This document shows positions 16,124-25,078 of a DNA stretch of 43,089 nt, in pieces. Position 1 is the stretch's first letter. Each line of letters begins with the position of its first letter. The stretch is taken from contig NZ_LMJT01000025.1 in the NCBI RefSeq assembly GCF_001429395.1, forward strand, positions 1-43,089, given 5' to 3'. Position numbers and translations under genes: made by a program. Below the pieces are notes generated by a model that saw nothing but the letters and a program-made list of their open reading frames with translations, ran no database searches and was not told the origin of the DNA. This DNA comes from Allobosea sp. Root381 (GTDB lineage Bacteria; Pseudomonadota; Alphaproteobacteria; Rhizobiales; Beijerinckiaceae).

Positions 16124-16402
16124 TCACTGCGGCGGCGAGCGCCTTTGTCTCGGCGGAGGGGGCAAAGGCCGGCGCCGACGCATGCGCCAGCGATGCCAGT
16201 TACGGGTCGGCCTCTGTCGTCCGGAATTCGGCGCCGGCTCGCCGGGCCGACGGGGCGTAGGTGGCCCTTGCATGAATTCCGCGGACGTCCCGTCGAGGGC
16301 CACTGCGGCCTCCGCGGAAAACTCGTCGGCTGCTGCGGCGCGGCATAGGCCGATCGCGAGAGCTCCCCCGAGCAGGGCATTCAAGAATGATCGGCGGTCC
16401 AT
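16124..16402 (-). CDS. Small exported protein (MDRRSF family), divergent tail
   Basis: The 92-aa product starts MDRRSFLNALLGGALAIGLC, with the same signal-peptide style as its neighbours. It ends in an Arg/Pro-rich stretch (RRRRPLPPPPRQRRSPPQ) without the C-x-x-H...C-x-W ending, so the tail may be frameshifted or divergent. The ribosome site is weak. It converges with the 15702-16019 gene, leaving 104 bp. The 16403-16953 stretch upstream shows open frames on both strands but no gene I can support. Confidence 0.5.
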   Translation of the reverse strand: MDRRSFLNALLGGALAIGLCRAAAADEFSAEAAVALDGTSAEFMQGPPTPRRPGEPAPNSGRQRPTRNWHRWRMRRRRPLPPPPRQRRSPPQ

Positions 16403-16953
16403 GCGGGTGCACCCATCGTTATGACCGATCTCATCGGTTCAGCCGTCGCTAATGACCTCGAATCCCGACTGTGACCCCAAGCTCAATGCGTGCAAAAAAG
16501 CGCAGCCATGATGATTTTTCAAGGCGTCGATTCTGCTCTGCACACCTGCCAGATTGGCGTCTGCGACAGGAGGAGGCATGGCATGAACCGGCGATCCGGG
16601 ACTTCCAAGAGGACCACGCCTGGTATTCCGAACGATATCCTGGACCCATCGGCCGCCCGGGTTGTCATTGTCGCATTCAGGTCGCGCGAGGATCTTCCCT
16701 CCCGACGATGTATCTTCTTGTATTCTTGGAGGTCGCCCCCTTTGTTCCCGGCGGCTCCCGCGCGCTTGCGCAAGGTTCAGTGCCTGTGGTGGTCGTGGAT
16801 CCCGTACGTCTAAGAAAGTCGCCCGGGCACAGAGTTCGTCGGCCGCGTCGAGCCGGTCAACGAGGACAGGCCGCAACTGGGACATACCTAGGTTGAATTC
16901 ATTGGGCAGGTTCACCACCTGCATATCCACGATCCCCCGCCGCAAAGTGTTCG

Positions 16954-17916
16954 ATGGGCCAGGCAGTCCACAAACGCGCCCTGTTGTTGCGCAATTTGAA
17001 GGCGCGACGTGGACAGGAGTCGATGACGCCCGTTCTCGAAGGCCTCCAGCGCGGCGGTCTCGACGTGACCGTTGAAACCTTCGAGGCCTTGCCCGAAATT
17101 GCCCGCGACATCGTCCGGCTTCGGCACATGGCCGATCTGGTCATCGTTTGCGGCGGCGATGGTTCGGTCTCATCCGCTGCGGTCGCAGCGATGGAAAGCG
17201 GACTGCCCTTGGGCATAATTCCGATGGGGACGGCGAACGACCTTGCCCGGACCCTTGGCATTCCGATGGATCTGGCTGAAGCTGCGGACATCATAGTGCG
17301 CGGTGAGACCCGATCGGTCGATGTTGGCACGGTGAACGGTCACGCCTTCTTCAATGTCGCGAGCATTGGGCTGAGCAGCGACCTTGCGCAAAATCTTGAT
17401 CCAGTGCTGAAGAAGCGTTTTGGCAGGTTGGGGTATGCATTGGCCGCTATCAAGGTCATGACCCGCGCTTCCCGCTTCAGCGCAAGCATCACCGAGAAGG
17501 GCCGCAGGGTCGATGTGGACACCTATCAGATCGCTGTCGGCAACGGCCGGCATTATGGCGGCGGCAATGTTGTGGAAGAGACCGCTGAAATCGACGACGG
17601 GCATCTCGACCTGTATAGCCTAGAGATGACCAATCTGTGGAAACTGGCGCTGATGTTGCGCTCATTCCGTTCCGGAACTCATGGTGCGTGGCGCGAGGTC
17701 CGCACGGCCAAATGCATCGAATTCGATGTCGAGACGAGGAAGCCTATGCCGGTCAACACCGACGGAGAAATTGTCACGGCGACGCCCGCGCATTTCAAGG
17801 TCCACCCCAAGGCCATCTCGATCTTCGCGCCGAGACGGAGCGTGTCAGACTCTATCACCGGTGAGCTTGCTCCGCGAAAGAAGCCCATCACGTCGAGCTC
17901 CACGAAAGCCCGCTAA
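16954..17916 (+). CDS. Diacylglycerol kinase-family lipid kinase (YegS/DgkB-like)
   Basis: The 320-aa protein matches the DAGK catalytic fold: an NTP-binding motif in VIVCGGDGSVSSAAVA (about residues 64-79), then GLPLGIIPMGTANDLARTLG (about 84-103), the diagnostic GTxND segment. The C-terminal half contains the beta-rich lid (VAVGNGRHYGGG; DDGHLDLYSLE; PMPVNTDGE). Such enzymes phosphorylate diacylglycerol, sphingoid or related lipids at the membrane with ATP. The exact lipid cannot be read from the sequence. The tail after residue 295 is basic and Ser-rich. It stands alone, with a PhyH-like gene 256 bp downstream. Confidence 0.9.
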   Translation: MGQAVHKRALLLRNLKARRGQESMTPVLEGLQRGGLDVTVETFEALPEIARDIVRLRHMADLVIVCGGDGSVSSAAVAAMESGLPLGIIPMGTANDLARTLGIPMDLAEAADIIVRGETRSVDVGTVNGHAFFNVASIGLSSDLAQNLDPVLKKRFGRLGYALAAIKVMTRASRFSASITEKGRRVDVDTYQIAVGNGRHYGGGNVVEETAEIDDGHLDLYSLEMTNLWKLALMLRSFRSGTHGAWREVRTAKCIEFDVETRKPMPVNTDGEIVTATPAHFKVHPKAISIFAPRRSVSDSITGELAPRKKPITSSSTKAR

Positions 17917-18172
17917 GCGGCGCTCACTCAATGACGGCAATTGGCGCTCTTCTCCGTCGAGTGTAAATCCTTGGCGAAGAGCCTCGTCCTTGATGAACGA
18001 AGGCAACGCTTCTGGAGCTTGAGGGCAAAGTCGGCATTGTGCTAGTTTCAGCCCTATGATGTTCGTCTCCTCATTCTTTCCACTGATCTGACCTGCTGAC
18101 GCAGCGCGGCGCTTTGCGCCGATCGGATCAAAACGGCGCCGTGCAAGCGGCGGCCGAGCGGAGAGATATGGA

Positions 18173-18964
18173 ATGCCCCACGAACACGGGATTGGTCTGA
18201 CGGAAGGTCAGGTCCATAGCTTCATCGACCATGGTTACGTCAAATTGGATCGAGCCTTCAGCCCCGATCTGGCGAGGCGGTGTCGGGACGAATTGTGGAC
18301 CGATATCGGCCTTTCTGCTGACGAGCCACACAACTGGACGAAACCCGTCATTCGGGTGTCGTCGAAATCGTCGGCAGCATTTATCGAAGCCTCCAATTCG
18401 CCGCGCCTCCATGCGGCCTTTGACCAACTTGTCGGTCCGGGCCGGTGGCTGGCTCCCACTGGCCTCGGAACCTTTCCGATACGGTTCCCATCGCCTATAG
18501 CGCCGAACGATGACGGCTGGCATGTCGATGTCAGCTTTGGCTTCGAACATGCCGACTTCATGGAATGGCGGGCCAACATCAAAAGCAGCGGGCGGGCATT
18601 GCTTATGCTTTTCCTGCTGTCCGATGTCGGACCTGATGATGCACCGACGCGGATCCGAAGAGGCTCGCATGCGGCCATCGCCAAGGAACTTCTGCCCTAT
18701 GGCGAGCGAGGAGCGACTTTGCGTCAGCTCTCGGCAGATGGGTACGCGTCGACAGAGAATTGTCCCATCGATCTGGCGCTGGGTGAGGCGGGAACGGTTT
18801 ATCTATGCCACCCCTTTCTCGTGCACGCCGCACAGCCTCATCGAGGTCGGCAGCCGCGTTTCATGGCACAGCCCCCTCTGTTGCCACGTTTCGAATTCGA
18901 CCCTTCTCTGCCGCCCTCGCCGGTCCAGATCGCCATCCGCCAAGCCTGCGGCATGACATTCTGA
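18173..18964 (+). CDS. Phytanoyl-CoA dioxygenase (PhyH)-family oxygenase
   Basis: The 263-aa protein resembles Fe(II)/2-oxoglutarate oxygenases of the PhyH family. The iron-binding pair is seen in GWHVDVSF (His and Asp about residues 122-124) and the distal His in CHPFLVHAAQPHRG, followed by an Arg (RQPRFM) suited to hold 2-oxoglutarate. The N-terminal part (FIDHGYVKLDRAFSPDLA) is the usual PhyH opening. The substrate is unknown; family members act on lipids, small metabolites and antibiotics. A stretch of 256 bp before it holds no gene. The ATG at 18173 has a modest GGAGAGA site 6 nt upstream. Confidence 0.75.
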   Translation: MPHEHGIGLTEGQVHSFIDHGYVKLDRAFSPDLARRCRDELWTDIGLSADEPHNWTKPVIRVSSKSSAAFIEASNSPRLHAAFDQLVGPGRWLAPTGLGTFPIRFPSPIAPNDDGWHVDVSFGFEHADFMEWRANIKSSGRALLMLFLLSDVGPDDAPTRIRRGSHAAIAKELLPYGERGATLRQLSADGYASTENCPIDLALGEAGTVYLCHPFLVHAAQPHRGRQPRFMAQPPLLPRFEFDPSLPPSPVQIAIRQACGMTF

Positions 18965-19054
18965 AACAAGTTATTCGGGGCAGAGCCGTCCCGGATGCTT
19001 CGTCACGGCCGGCCAGCACCGCTCGCTGGCCGACCAAACCAAAGGTCGAACGTA

Positions 19055-19238
19055 TGCTTCCAGGCAATCTGCCAACGTCCGCACCTGTGAAGGGTTTCGG
19101 ATGCCGGCCCGTGCGAGCGGGTTCGGACCGGGCTGAGGGCCGGCGTTCGAAAGCCTCCAGTGGAGGAAGCCGCGGCCCGGGGCCGTGGGCTATGGGGATT
19201 TCGCCGCGCGGCCTGGTCGGCGGGATCGTGCGAGGCGC
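19055..19238. repeat. 184-bp dispersed repeat, copy 1
   Basis: This block, from TGCTTCC to CGTGCGAGGCG, is repeated in the same orientation at 20954-21138 with many substitutions but long identical stretches such as CTATGGGGATTTCGCCGCGC. It carries no gene. Its right end coincides with the point where the response-regulator gene on the minus strand loses homology. Confidence 0.7.
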
Positions 19239-19239
19239 G

Positions 19240-19425
19240 CGACGGCGGCGCGATGTCGATGTCCGAGAAGACGGCCGTGATGTCGAGGTGAGCTTCGAGC
19301 TGGCGTATCGCGTCATCGGAATGCGCAGCTTCGTAGGCGGTGTGCCCGGCGTGCTTGATCAACTCGACGGCGCACATGCGGATGAGGGCCTCATCCTCCA
19401 CGACTAGAACGACTGTCTTCGTCAT
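19240..19425 (-). pseudogene. Truncated response-regulator receiver domain
   Basis: From the ATG at 19425 the frame encodes MTKTVVLVVEDEALIRM and continues through AVFSDIDIA. This is the first 59 residues of a CheY-like receiver domain with the acidic pair (ED) and the probable phospho-acceptor Asp in FSDID. The rest of the fold (Thr/Ser and Lys of the later strands) is missing. The frame instead runs on through the dispersed repeat to 19003, giving Arg/Pro-rich sequence. The gene was probably cut by insertion of, or recombination at, the repeat. An intact protein would take signals from a sensor kinase. Confidence 0.75.
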
Positions 19426-19542
19426 GGCGATCTTTCGGCGGTCCAATCTATCGTAACTGCCGACGACCGGAATGGTTGCAGGCGGAGGGGAACTCCAAGC
19501 CGCAGAGAAACGTTACGCGACCATCGACCAATTGGGCCAACG

Positions 19543-19758
19543 ATGATGGAACACGACACGGATCACGCTGAAATTCGCAGGCTGGCGTATCGGATCTGGC
19601 TGCAGGACGGGCAACCGGAAGGACGGGATCGAGAGCATTGGGCAGCGGCCAAGGCGGCCTGGGCCATGCAGAGACGCGGGCTCGACGACTCGACCGACCA
19701 GCAAACCAGCGCTCCGGCGAATAGCCCTGGACGAAAGCCGCGCGCAAAAGCCGGCTGA
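19543..19758 (+). CDS. DUF2934 domain protein
   Basis: The 71-aa product contains IRRLAYRIWLQDGQPEGRDR followed by EHWAAAK, the signature of DUF2934, a short helical domain of unknown role common in alphaproteobacteria. The tail is disordered, Ser/Pro/Lys-rich. Start could be either of two adjacent ATGs (19543 or 19546), neither with a strong ribosome site. The gene lies 14 bp before the PAP2 gene and is probably in the same transcript. Confidence 0.75.
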   Translation: MMEHDTDHAEIRRLAYRIWLQDGQPEGRDREHWAAAKAAWAMQRRGLDDSTDQQTSAPANSPGRKPRAKAG

Positions 19759-19771
19759 CCCCACTTCAACG

Positions 19772-20305
19772 GTGCGGATTTCGCTGCGCGTCACGAAGAT
19801 CGATTTCGCCGGAGCGCGGGCCATCGCTTTGACATTGCCGATCGTCAAAGCGGGCTTTGCGCTCGGGTGGCTATGCGATGCACGTGTCCTTCTTGGTACC
19901 AGCGCGCTTTGGCATCTGGCGACGCCTCGTAGAAGCGATGCGCATCGAGATTCCGGTCGCTTCCTCTTGATGATTGCATGCACGACTGCGATTCATCACA
20001 CCGTCAAACGGTTGGTTGATCAGCGTCGGCCAGATCGAATGATCGGCGAGGGCCATTTGAGGACTGGCCGGGCGTCTGACGCAATGCCGTCCGGACACGC
20101 CATGCATGCGGGCGCGATAGCTGCATTCTTTTCAAGGTCAGTGCGGTGGCCTGCTGCGATTTGGGCCACCGCTATCGGTTTGGCGGCAACTCGGGTCGCG
20201 ATCCTTGCCCATTGGCCATCGGGCGTGGCAGTCGGTTTCGTGGTCGGATTGGCTGTTGAGCGATGCACAAGACAAATCAGGCGCTTTCGCCGTCGGCAGC
20301 CATGA
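19772..20305 (+). CDS. PAP2-family phosphatase (membrane)
   Basis: The 177-aa protein shows the three PAP2 (acid phosphatase) motifs: KRLVDQRRP (K-x6-RP), MPSGHAMHAG (PSGH with the catalytic His), and TRVAILAHWPSGV (R-x5-H, the second catalytic His), where the Asp usual four residues later is Ser. Hydrophobic helices lie around the motifs, so it is an inner-membrane enzyme removing phosphate from lipid phosphates such as phosphatidate or undecaprenyl diphosphate. The start is GTG at 19772, 13 bp after the DUF2934 stop. Confidence 0.85.
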   Translation: MRISLRVTKIDFAGARAIALTLPIVKAGFALGWLCDARVLLGTSALWHLATPRRSDAHRDSGRFLLMIACTTAIHHTVKRLVDQRRPDRMIGEGHLRTGRASDAMPSGHAMHAGAIAAFFSRSVRWPAAIWATAIGLAATRVAILAHWPSGVAVGFVVGLAVERCTRQIRRFRRRQP

Positions 20306-20953
20306 CCGCAATCACGCAAGTGACCGCGATTGCCAGCCATGCGGCATCCATCAACCACGTCGTCGGCGGTACCGGCGACGGTGCTTGGCGCTGATCAGGA
20401 TGGGCGCGAGCTGGACGGTTTCCTCGCGCGACTGTTCGACGCTCCGCAGTTGATCGAGGCACCTGACCCGCAAGAGGGCGGCGTGGCCGAGGTCGGCGAT
20501 TCTGTTGACGCCGAAGGGCTGGCGCCAGCGGGGCAGGATGCCTTCATGCCCGAGCTCGGAGGGGCTATCGAGACGGTGACGATCGGCTTTGCCGGGATCT
20601 CCTACGCGGATGCCGTCGATGTCCAGGACGGTCCTTCAGGGTCGCACGCCAATTTGTTGCATGGGCTGTTCTAGGGTGTGGCGCCCAAAGTGCTGCATGC
20701 GGAAATATGGATGAGACTGGCGCCGTCCCTCCGGCTGGCCCGATCTAGCCGCCGGGAAACAGTAGCTTCCGGTCTTCGCTGCCCGTCGGTACCAATCCCA
20801 ATTGGCGCCGGGTCGGGTCAAGCGCTAAGCCTCGGTGCAGTGACAAATGGCGCAGGCACAAATGTCGCCCCCCGTACGCGCGCTTGGGGCGGGATCAGAA
20901 CGCGGTCCCCAGGTTCGTCTGCACGGGTGTGTCGGCTTCCTCAAGATTGGGTC
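20306..20953. other. Stretch without a supported gene
   Basis: About 650 bp between the PAP2 gene and the second repeat copy. An open frame on the plus strand (20330-20674) and a minus-strand reading of the same DNA (containing GILPRWRQPFGVNRIADL) both look partly protein-like, but neither has a ribosome site or a family I recognise. It may be decayed coding DNA. Confidence 0.4.
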
Positions 20954-21138
20954 TGCTTCCGGGCGAGTTGCCAACGTCAGCTTGTGTGAAGGGTCTCAGA
21001 TGCGGGCCCTTGCGCAGCGCTGATGGCGAGGCTCCTGGGCCCGCGTCTGAGAGCCTCCAGGGGAAGAACCCGCGGCCCGAGGCCGTGCGCTATGGGGATT
21101 TCGCCGCGCGGCGTGGTCTGCGGGAGCGTGCGAGGCGT
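20954..21138. repeat. 184-bp dispersed repeat, copy 2
   Basis: Second copy of the block at 19055-19238, same orientation, about 1.9 kb away and close to the left side of the IS91-type element. Confidence 0.7.
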
Positions 21139-21310
21139 GGGTCGGGTACGCTATGCTCCGTCCGGGATGCCCGGGAGCCGGCGCTTGGCTTCGCATGGGA
21201 CGGATTCGGGCCCGCCGCAATCTCCATTTCCGCCATCGGACCGAAGGGGATCGCCCGCTCTCTGGGCGAGGCCGGCAGTGCTTCCTCTGGGTGCCGCCGC
21301 GTCGCCATCG

Positions 21311-22525
21311 TCATGATGTGTCGATCCTGACGGCGACAATGGTGCGTGGCGCCGCGCCCGGCGCGAAGCGCTCGACGAGGATTATGCGGCCACCGCAGCA
21401 TGGGCATGGTGGACGATGGTCATCCGGTGGCTCGTCCGTCTCGGCACGACCATTTGCGTCGTGTTCTTGGGGCGCTGCCGCTGGGATCTGCGCCGCAATG
21501 ATCTGCCTGATGCGTGCGACGGTGTCGGCGCGCCGGCTGGAGGCGAGCAGGCCGTAATGGCGGATGCGGTGGAAGCCGTCAGGCAGAACGTGGAGCAGGA
21601 AGCGGCGGATGAACTCGTGCGCCGTCAGCGTCATGGTCTTGCGCCAGACTGTGCCGGCGGAGCGGGCGCGATAATCCTTCCAGCGGAACGTGACCCCGTG
21701 CTGATCCATGGCGACGAGGCGGCTGTTGGCGATGGCGACGCGATGGGTGTAGCGGGCGAGATAGGCCAGCACGGCGTCGGGACCACCGAAGGGCCGCTTG
21801 GCATAGACGACCCAGTCGGCGCGGCGCAGCGGCGCCAGCATGGCGGCGAAGGCATCGCCGTCGGCGAGCCGCGCGAGATCGCCATGGAAGGCGAGCCGCC
21901 CGGAAGCATGGAGAGCGGCGAGCCCTTCGAGGAAGAGCCGTCTGAACAGGCGCGAGAGCACGCGCACGGGCAGGTAGAAGCCGGGCCTGCAGGCGATCCA
22001 GCGAGCGCCATCCGGTGAGAGGCCACCACCGGGCGCGATGATGTGGAGATGGGGATGATAGGTCATTGCCGATCCCCAGGTGTGCAGCACCGAGGTGAAG
22101 CCGATGCGGGCGCCGAGATGCTTCGGGTCGCCGGCGATGGTGGTGAGCGTCTCGGCCGCGGCCCTGAACAGCAGGCCGTAGACTTGGGCCTTGTTCTGGA
22201 AGGCGATGGCCGCGATCGGCGCCGGCAGGGTGAAGACGAGATGGTAGTAGGCCACGGGCAGGAGATCGGCCTGCCGGTCCGCGAGCCAGTCCTTCGCCGC
22301 TGCGCCCTGGCAACGCGGGCAGTGCCGGTTGCGGCAGGAGTTGTAGGCGATCGTCGCGTGATCGCAGTCGCCGCAGCGCATGACATGGCCGCCGAGCGCA
22401 GCCGTGCGGCAGGCCCGGATCGCCCCCATCACCTTGAGCTGGCCGCGACTGAGCCGATGGCGCACGAGATAGGCCTCGCCATGCCGATTCAGGATATCCG
22501 CGACCTCCAGCGCAGGCCGCGCCAT
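21311..22525 (-). CDS. IS91-family transposase
   Basis: The 404-aa protein has an N-terminal zinc-finger-like region (MRCGDCDHATIAYNSCRNRH followed by CPRC), the HUH nuclease motif HPHLHIIAPGGGLS, and a downstream YLARYTHRVAIANSR box holding the catalytic Tyr. These features identify the IS91 rolling-circle transposases, which nick single-stranded ends. A further CPCCGG pair lies near the C-terminus. I chose the ATG at 22525 (MARPALEVAD); the frame stays open to 22573, where it would overlap the recombinase gene. It lies 16 bp after the recombinase stop. Confidence 0.92.
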   Translation of the reverse strand: MARPALEVADILNRHGEAYLVRHRLSRGQLKVMGAIRACRTAALGGHVMRCGDCDHATIAYNSCRNRHCPRCQGAAAKDWLADRQADLLPVAYYHLVFTLPAPIAAIAFQNKAQVYGLLFRAAAETLTTIAGDPKHLGARIGFTSVLHTWGSAMTYHPHLHIIAPGGGLSPDGARWIACRPGFYLPVRVLSRLFRRLFLEGLAALHASGRLAFHGDLARLADGDAFAAMLAPLRRADWVVYAKRPFGGPDAVLAYLARYTHRVAIANSRLVAMDQHGVTFRWKDYRARSAGTVWRKTMTLTAHEFIRRFLLHVLPDGFHRIRHYGLLASSRRADTVARIRQIIAAQIPAAAPQEHDANGRAETDEPPDDHRPPCPCCGGRIILVERFAPGAAPRTIVAVRIDTS

Positions 22526-22541
22526 GATCGGCGCGGGGCCG

Positions 22542-23405
22542 CTATGGCGGTGGCGGCGGAGCCAGCAGCGCAAGCGGGCTCGTCACCTCGCGCAGGGTCT
22601 TCAGCGCGACGCGGGTATAGACGGCGGTGGTGTCGAGCTTCCTGTGGCCGAGCAGCACCTGGATCACCCTGATATCGGTCTTCCGCTCCAGCAGATGGGT
22701 GGCGAAGCTGTGCCGCAGCGTGTGCATCGAGACGCGTTTGTCGAGCCTGGCCGCAACGGCTGCGGCATGGCAGGCCCGGTTGAGCTGGCGCGTCGTGATC
22801 GGCTGGCCCGGCTGCTGGCCGGGGAAGAGCCAGCCGCGCGAGCGCTTCACCAGCCACCACTGCCGCAGGAGGTCGAGCAGGTCGGGCGCGAGCATGACAT
22901 AGCGGTCCTTGCGGCCCTTGCCCTGTTCGACCCGGATCAGCATGCGGGCGCTGTCGATGTCGGCGACCTTGAGGTTGGCGATCTCCGAGACGCGCAGTCC
23001 GCAGCCATAGGCGATGCTCAGCGCGGCGCGGTCCTTCAGGCTCCGCGCATGCGCCAGCAGCAGCGCTACCTCTTGCGTGTCCAGCACCACCGGCAGCCGC
23101 TCCGGCGTCGGAATCCGCGCCATGCGGTCTCCGAAACCGGTCCGGCCCAACGTGACGTGGAAGAAGAACCGCAGTGCCGTGCAGGCCAAGTTCATGCGGG
23201 CGTAGCTGGCGCCGAGCGAAGCCAGGTGAAGCTGATAGCGCCGCAGATCCTCCGGCTCGGCCCGATCCGGCGACAGGCCGAGGAAGGCCGTGAACTCGCG
23301 GATCTGCCGGACATAATCGCGCTGCGTGTGCTCGCCAAACTGGCGGATCGTCATGTCCTCGATCATCCGCTGGCGCAGCGGACTGACGGTGACGGCATCG
23401 ATCAT
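22542..23405 (-). CDS. IS91-associated tyrosine recombinase
   Basis: The 287-aa protein has an N-terminal SAM-like core-binding domain (TQRDYVRQIREFTAFLG) and a catalytic domain with Arg in YGCGLRVSEIANLK, Lys in QGKGRKDR, H-x-x-R in MHTLRHSFATHLLE, His in LLGHRKLDTT, and Tyr in AVYTRV. All five catalytic residues are present, so it may be active. Its length is typical of XerC/D-like enzymes carried by IS91 elements. Confidence 0.9.
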   Translation of the reverse strand: MIDAVTVSPLRQRMIEDMTIRQFGEHTQRDYVRQIREFTAFLGLSPDRAEPEDLRRYQLHLASLGASYARMNLACTALRFFFHVTLGRTGFGDRMARIPTPERLPVVLDTQEVALLLAHARSLKDRAALSIAYGCGLRVSEIANLKVADIDSARMLIRVEQGKGRKDRYVMLAPDLLDLLRQWWLVKRSRGWLFPGQQPGQPITTRQLNRACHAAAVAARLDKRVSMHTLRHSFATHLLERKTDIRVIQVLLGHRKLDTTAVYTRVALKTLREVTSPLALLAPPPPP

Positions 23406-23633
23406 GGAGACCTCCAGGGATCAGGGGAAACGACCCCGAAATCCTCGGACGCAGCGCCTCACATGGCGAAATCTCGCTGCTACGCTGCAGCGCCCTCCCG
23501 CGAGAGCGGGTTAGTCCAATGGCGCGTCGTAGCTTCTGGCCTCTGCCACTTCGAGAACGACCTGGGCTGGTAGTAGGGACTTTGTCAGATCGACGAGACC
23601 CGATAGGCAAGTCCAGGACGATGGGCCGGGGGC

Positions 23634-24440
23634 ATGATGAGTCTGATTGAGAAAGTATCGACGGTTCTGCGACAGGCAGCTGCCGAGGCAATCTTACCTC
23701 GCTTTCGCAAACTTACCGCGAGCGACGTTGAGGAAAAGTCGCCGGGAGAACTCGTCACCGCTGCCGATCATCACGCCGAACGGTTAATTGGCGAACAATT
23801 GCTGCAGCTCGATCCATCCGCGAGGATCGTAGGTGAGGAAGCCTGTGCACGTAACCCCGCCTTGGCTAGCGCTCTAGACCAGGGCACCGTCTGGTTGATC
23901 GATCCGCTGGACGGCACTGGAAATTTCGTCTCCGGCCGAGGACCATTTTCGGTCATGGTCGCGCTTCTGCACGGAGGGGAGACCGTCGCCACTTGGATGC
24001 TCGACCCGCTGTCAGGTCAGCTTCATGTCGCCGAATTGGGAAGTGGAGCCCAGATTAATGGAGTCCGCGTGGTTGGTGATGGAAAAGCAGAGCCGCTGCG
24101 GAAGGGTTCAATTTCTATGCGTTTCTTTCCTCCCGAGGTGCTTGAGGCCGTCAAACCACGGTTGGATCAGGTGCCCTTGATCGTCCCGCCACTGCTTTGC
24201 GCAGGAGCCGAGTATCCTGCCATTGTCGCTGGCGATCGCGATTTCGCCGTTTTCTGGCGGACCTTACCGTGGGATCATCTGCCCGGTGCGTTGTTCTTAA
24301 GCGAGGCCGGCGGCCACGTCGCACGCTGGAATGGTTCTCCCTACCGGGCTGGACAAGACGGTTATGGATTATTGGCAGCGCGCACGCCTGATCATTGGCG
24401 AGCCGCGCACAAGGCGCTCTTCGAGGTAATGACTATTTAG
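23634..24440 (+). CDS. Inositol monophosphatase-family phosphatase
   Basis: The 268-aa protein carries the metal-site motifs of the IMPase family: VGEEAC (Glu), WLIDPLDGTGNF (the D-P-L-D-G-T signature) and LPWDHLPGALFLSEAGGHV (the W-D-x-x-P/A-G motif). It would remove phosphate from inositol phosphates, histidinol phosphate, PAP or sugar phosphates in a Mg-dependent reaction. The motifs do not settle which. Start: two ATGs (23634, 23637) after GGGGGC. It is monocistronic, with an IS91-type element upstream. Confidence 0.88.
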   Translation: MMSLIEKVSTVLRQAAAEAILPRFRKLTASDVEEKSPGELVTAADHHAERLIGEQLLQLDPSARIVGEEACARNPALASALDQGTVWLIDPLDGTGNFVSGRGPFSVMVALLHGGETVATWMLDPLSGQLHVAELGSGAQINGVRVVGDGKAEPLRKGSISMRFFPPEVLEAVKPRLDQVPLIVPPLLCAGAEYPAIVAGDRDFAVFWRTLPWDHLPGALFLSEAGGHVARWNGSPYRAGQDGYGLLAARTPDHWRAAHKALFEVMTI

Positions 24441-24535
24441 GGGCGCGACCGGCCTTCAACCGGATAGCTCTGAGATGTCCGCTTCCGAGCGAAGCGCTAG
24501 GTTCCGCCTCTGGCGCGAGGCACAGCCCTCCGGGC

Positions 24536-24793
24536 TCATCGTCTGCCACTGCCAGCGACGATGTGTCGGACTACCGAGCCCGGATGGCTGACAGGCTGGT
24601 GCTTCGCCTGCTCCTGGCTCGCTTTCGCCAGCATCGCTTCCAAAGCGACCAGGGCCGTCATCGGCAACACGAGGAGGACGTCTGCGTCCCCGATCGTCTC
24701 GAATGTTATGGCTGCATCGCCTCGCGGGTCGCTGCTCATTTGGATCATCGTCGGTTTAATGACCGGGATCTCAACTGCCTTCTTCTCGGACAT
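24536..24793 (-). CDS. Hypothetical protein (85 aa)
   Basis: The frame starts MSEKKAVEIPVIKPTMIQMS and contains a hydrophobic helical stretch ADVLLVLPMTALVALEAMLA. Composition looks natural, and no other frame here is convincing, but the ribosome site is weak. I do not recognise a family. The rest of 24441-25078 holds no other supported gene. Confidence 0.45.
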   Translation of the reverse strand: MSEKKAVEIPVIKPTMIQMSSDPRGDAAITFETIGDADVLLVLPMTALVALEAMLAKASQEQAKHQPVSHPGSVVRHIVAGSGRR

Positions 24794-25078
24794 GGGCGGC
24801 TCGTCGAGTTAGTTCTCGCAACGCACTTGTGGCGCTTCAACGGTTCGCATCCCCGGCTGGTTCCAGACGGGTGACCCAAGACCTGACCAATCGAGAAAAG
24901 CACTGACAATGAAGCTGCCGCTGGTGAGACCGGCGCCAGGGGTTGGCCACTCTCGGCAAGACGACGGAGCTAGAATGGACCGGGGCTTCTCGCGGCTCCG
25001 GCCCGCGCCAGCATTCGTCTCGTGACGCTCCAGCAGCTGGCGGCGCCCGAGGCGCTCCGCCAGGGTCTCGGCGATCTG

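Larger units (their letters stand above)
21311..23405 (-). mobile_element. IS91-family element (transposase plus tyrosine recombinase)
   Basis: Two adjacent minus-strand genes, a tyrosine recombinase and an IS91-type transposase, form the usual two-gene arrangement of one IS91 subgroup. The coordinates span the genes only. IS91 elements lack inverted repeats and target duplications, so I could not fix the ends. Confidence 0.85.

Noticed and set aside
16439..16945. Minus-strand 168-codon frame and overlapping plus-strand frames in the 551-bp gap
   Set aside because: Both strands are open, but no start with a ribosome site, family or signal peptide could be supported.
20330..20674. Plus-strand 114-codon frame after the PAP2 gene
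   Set aside because: Acidic, no ribosome site, no recognised family; the opposite strand looks equally protein-like, so it is described only as a gene-poor stretch.
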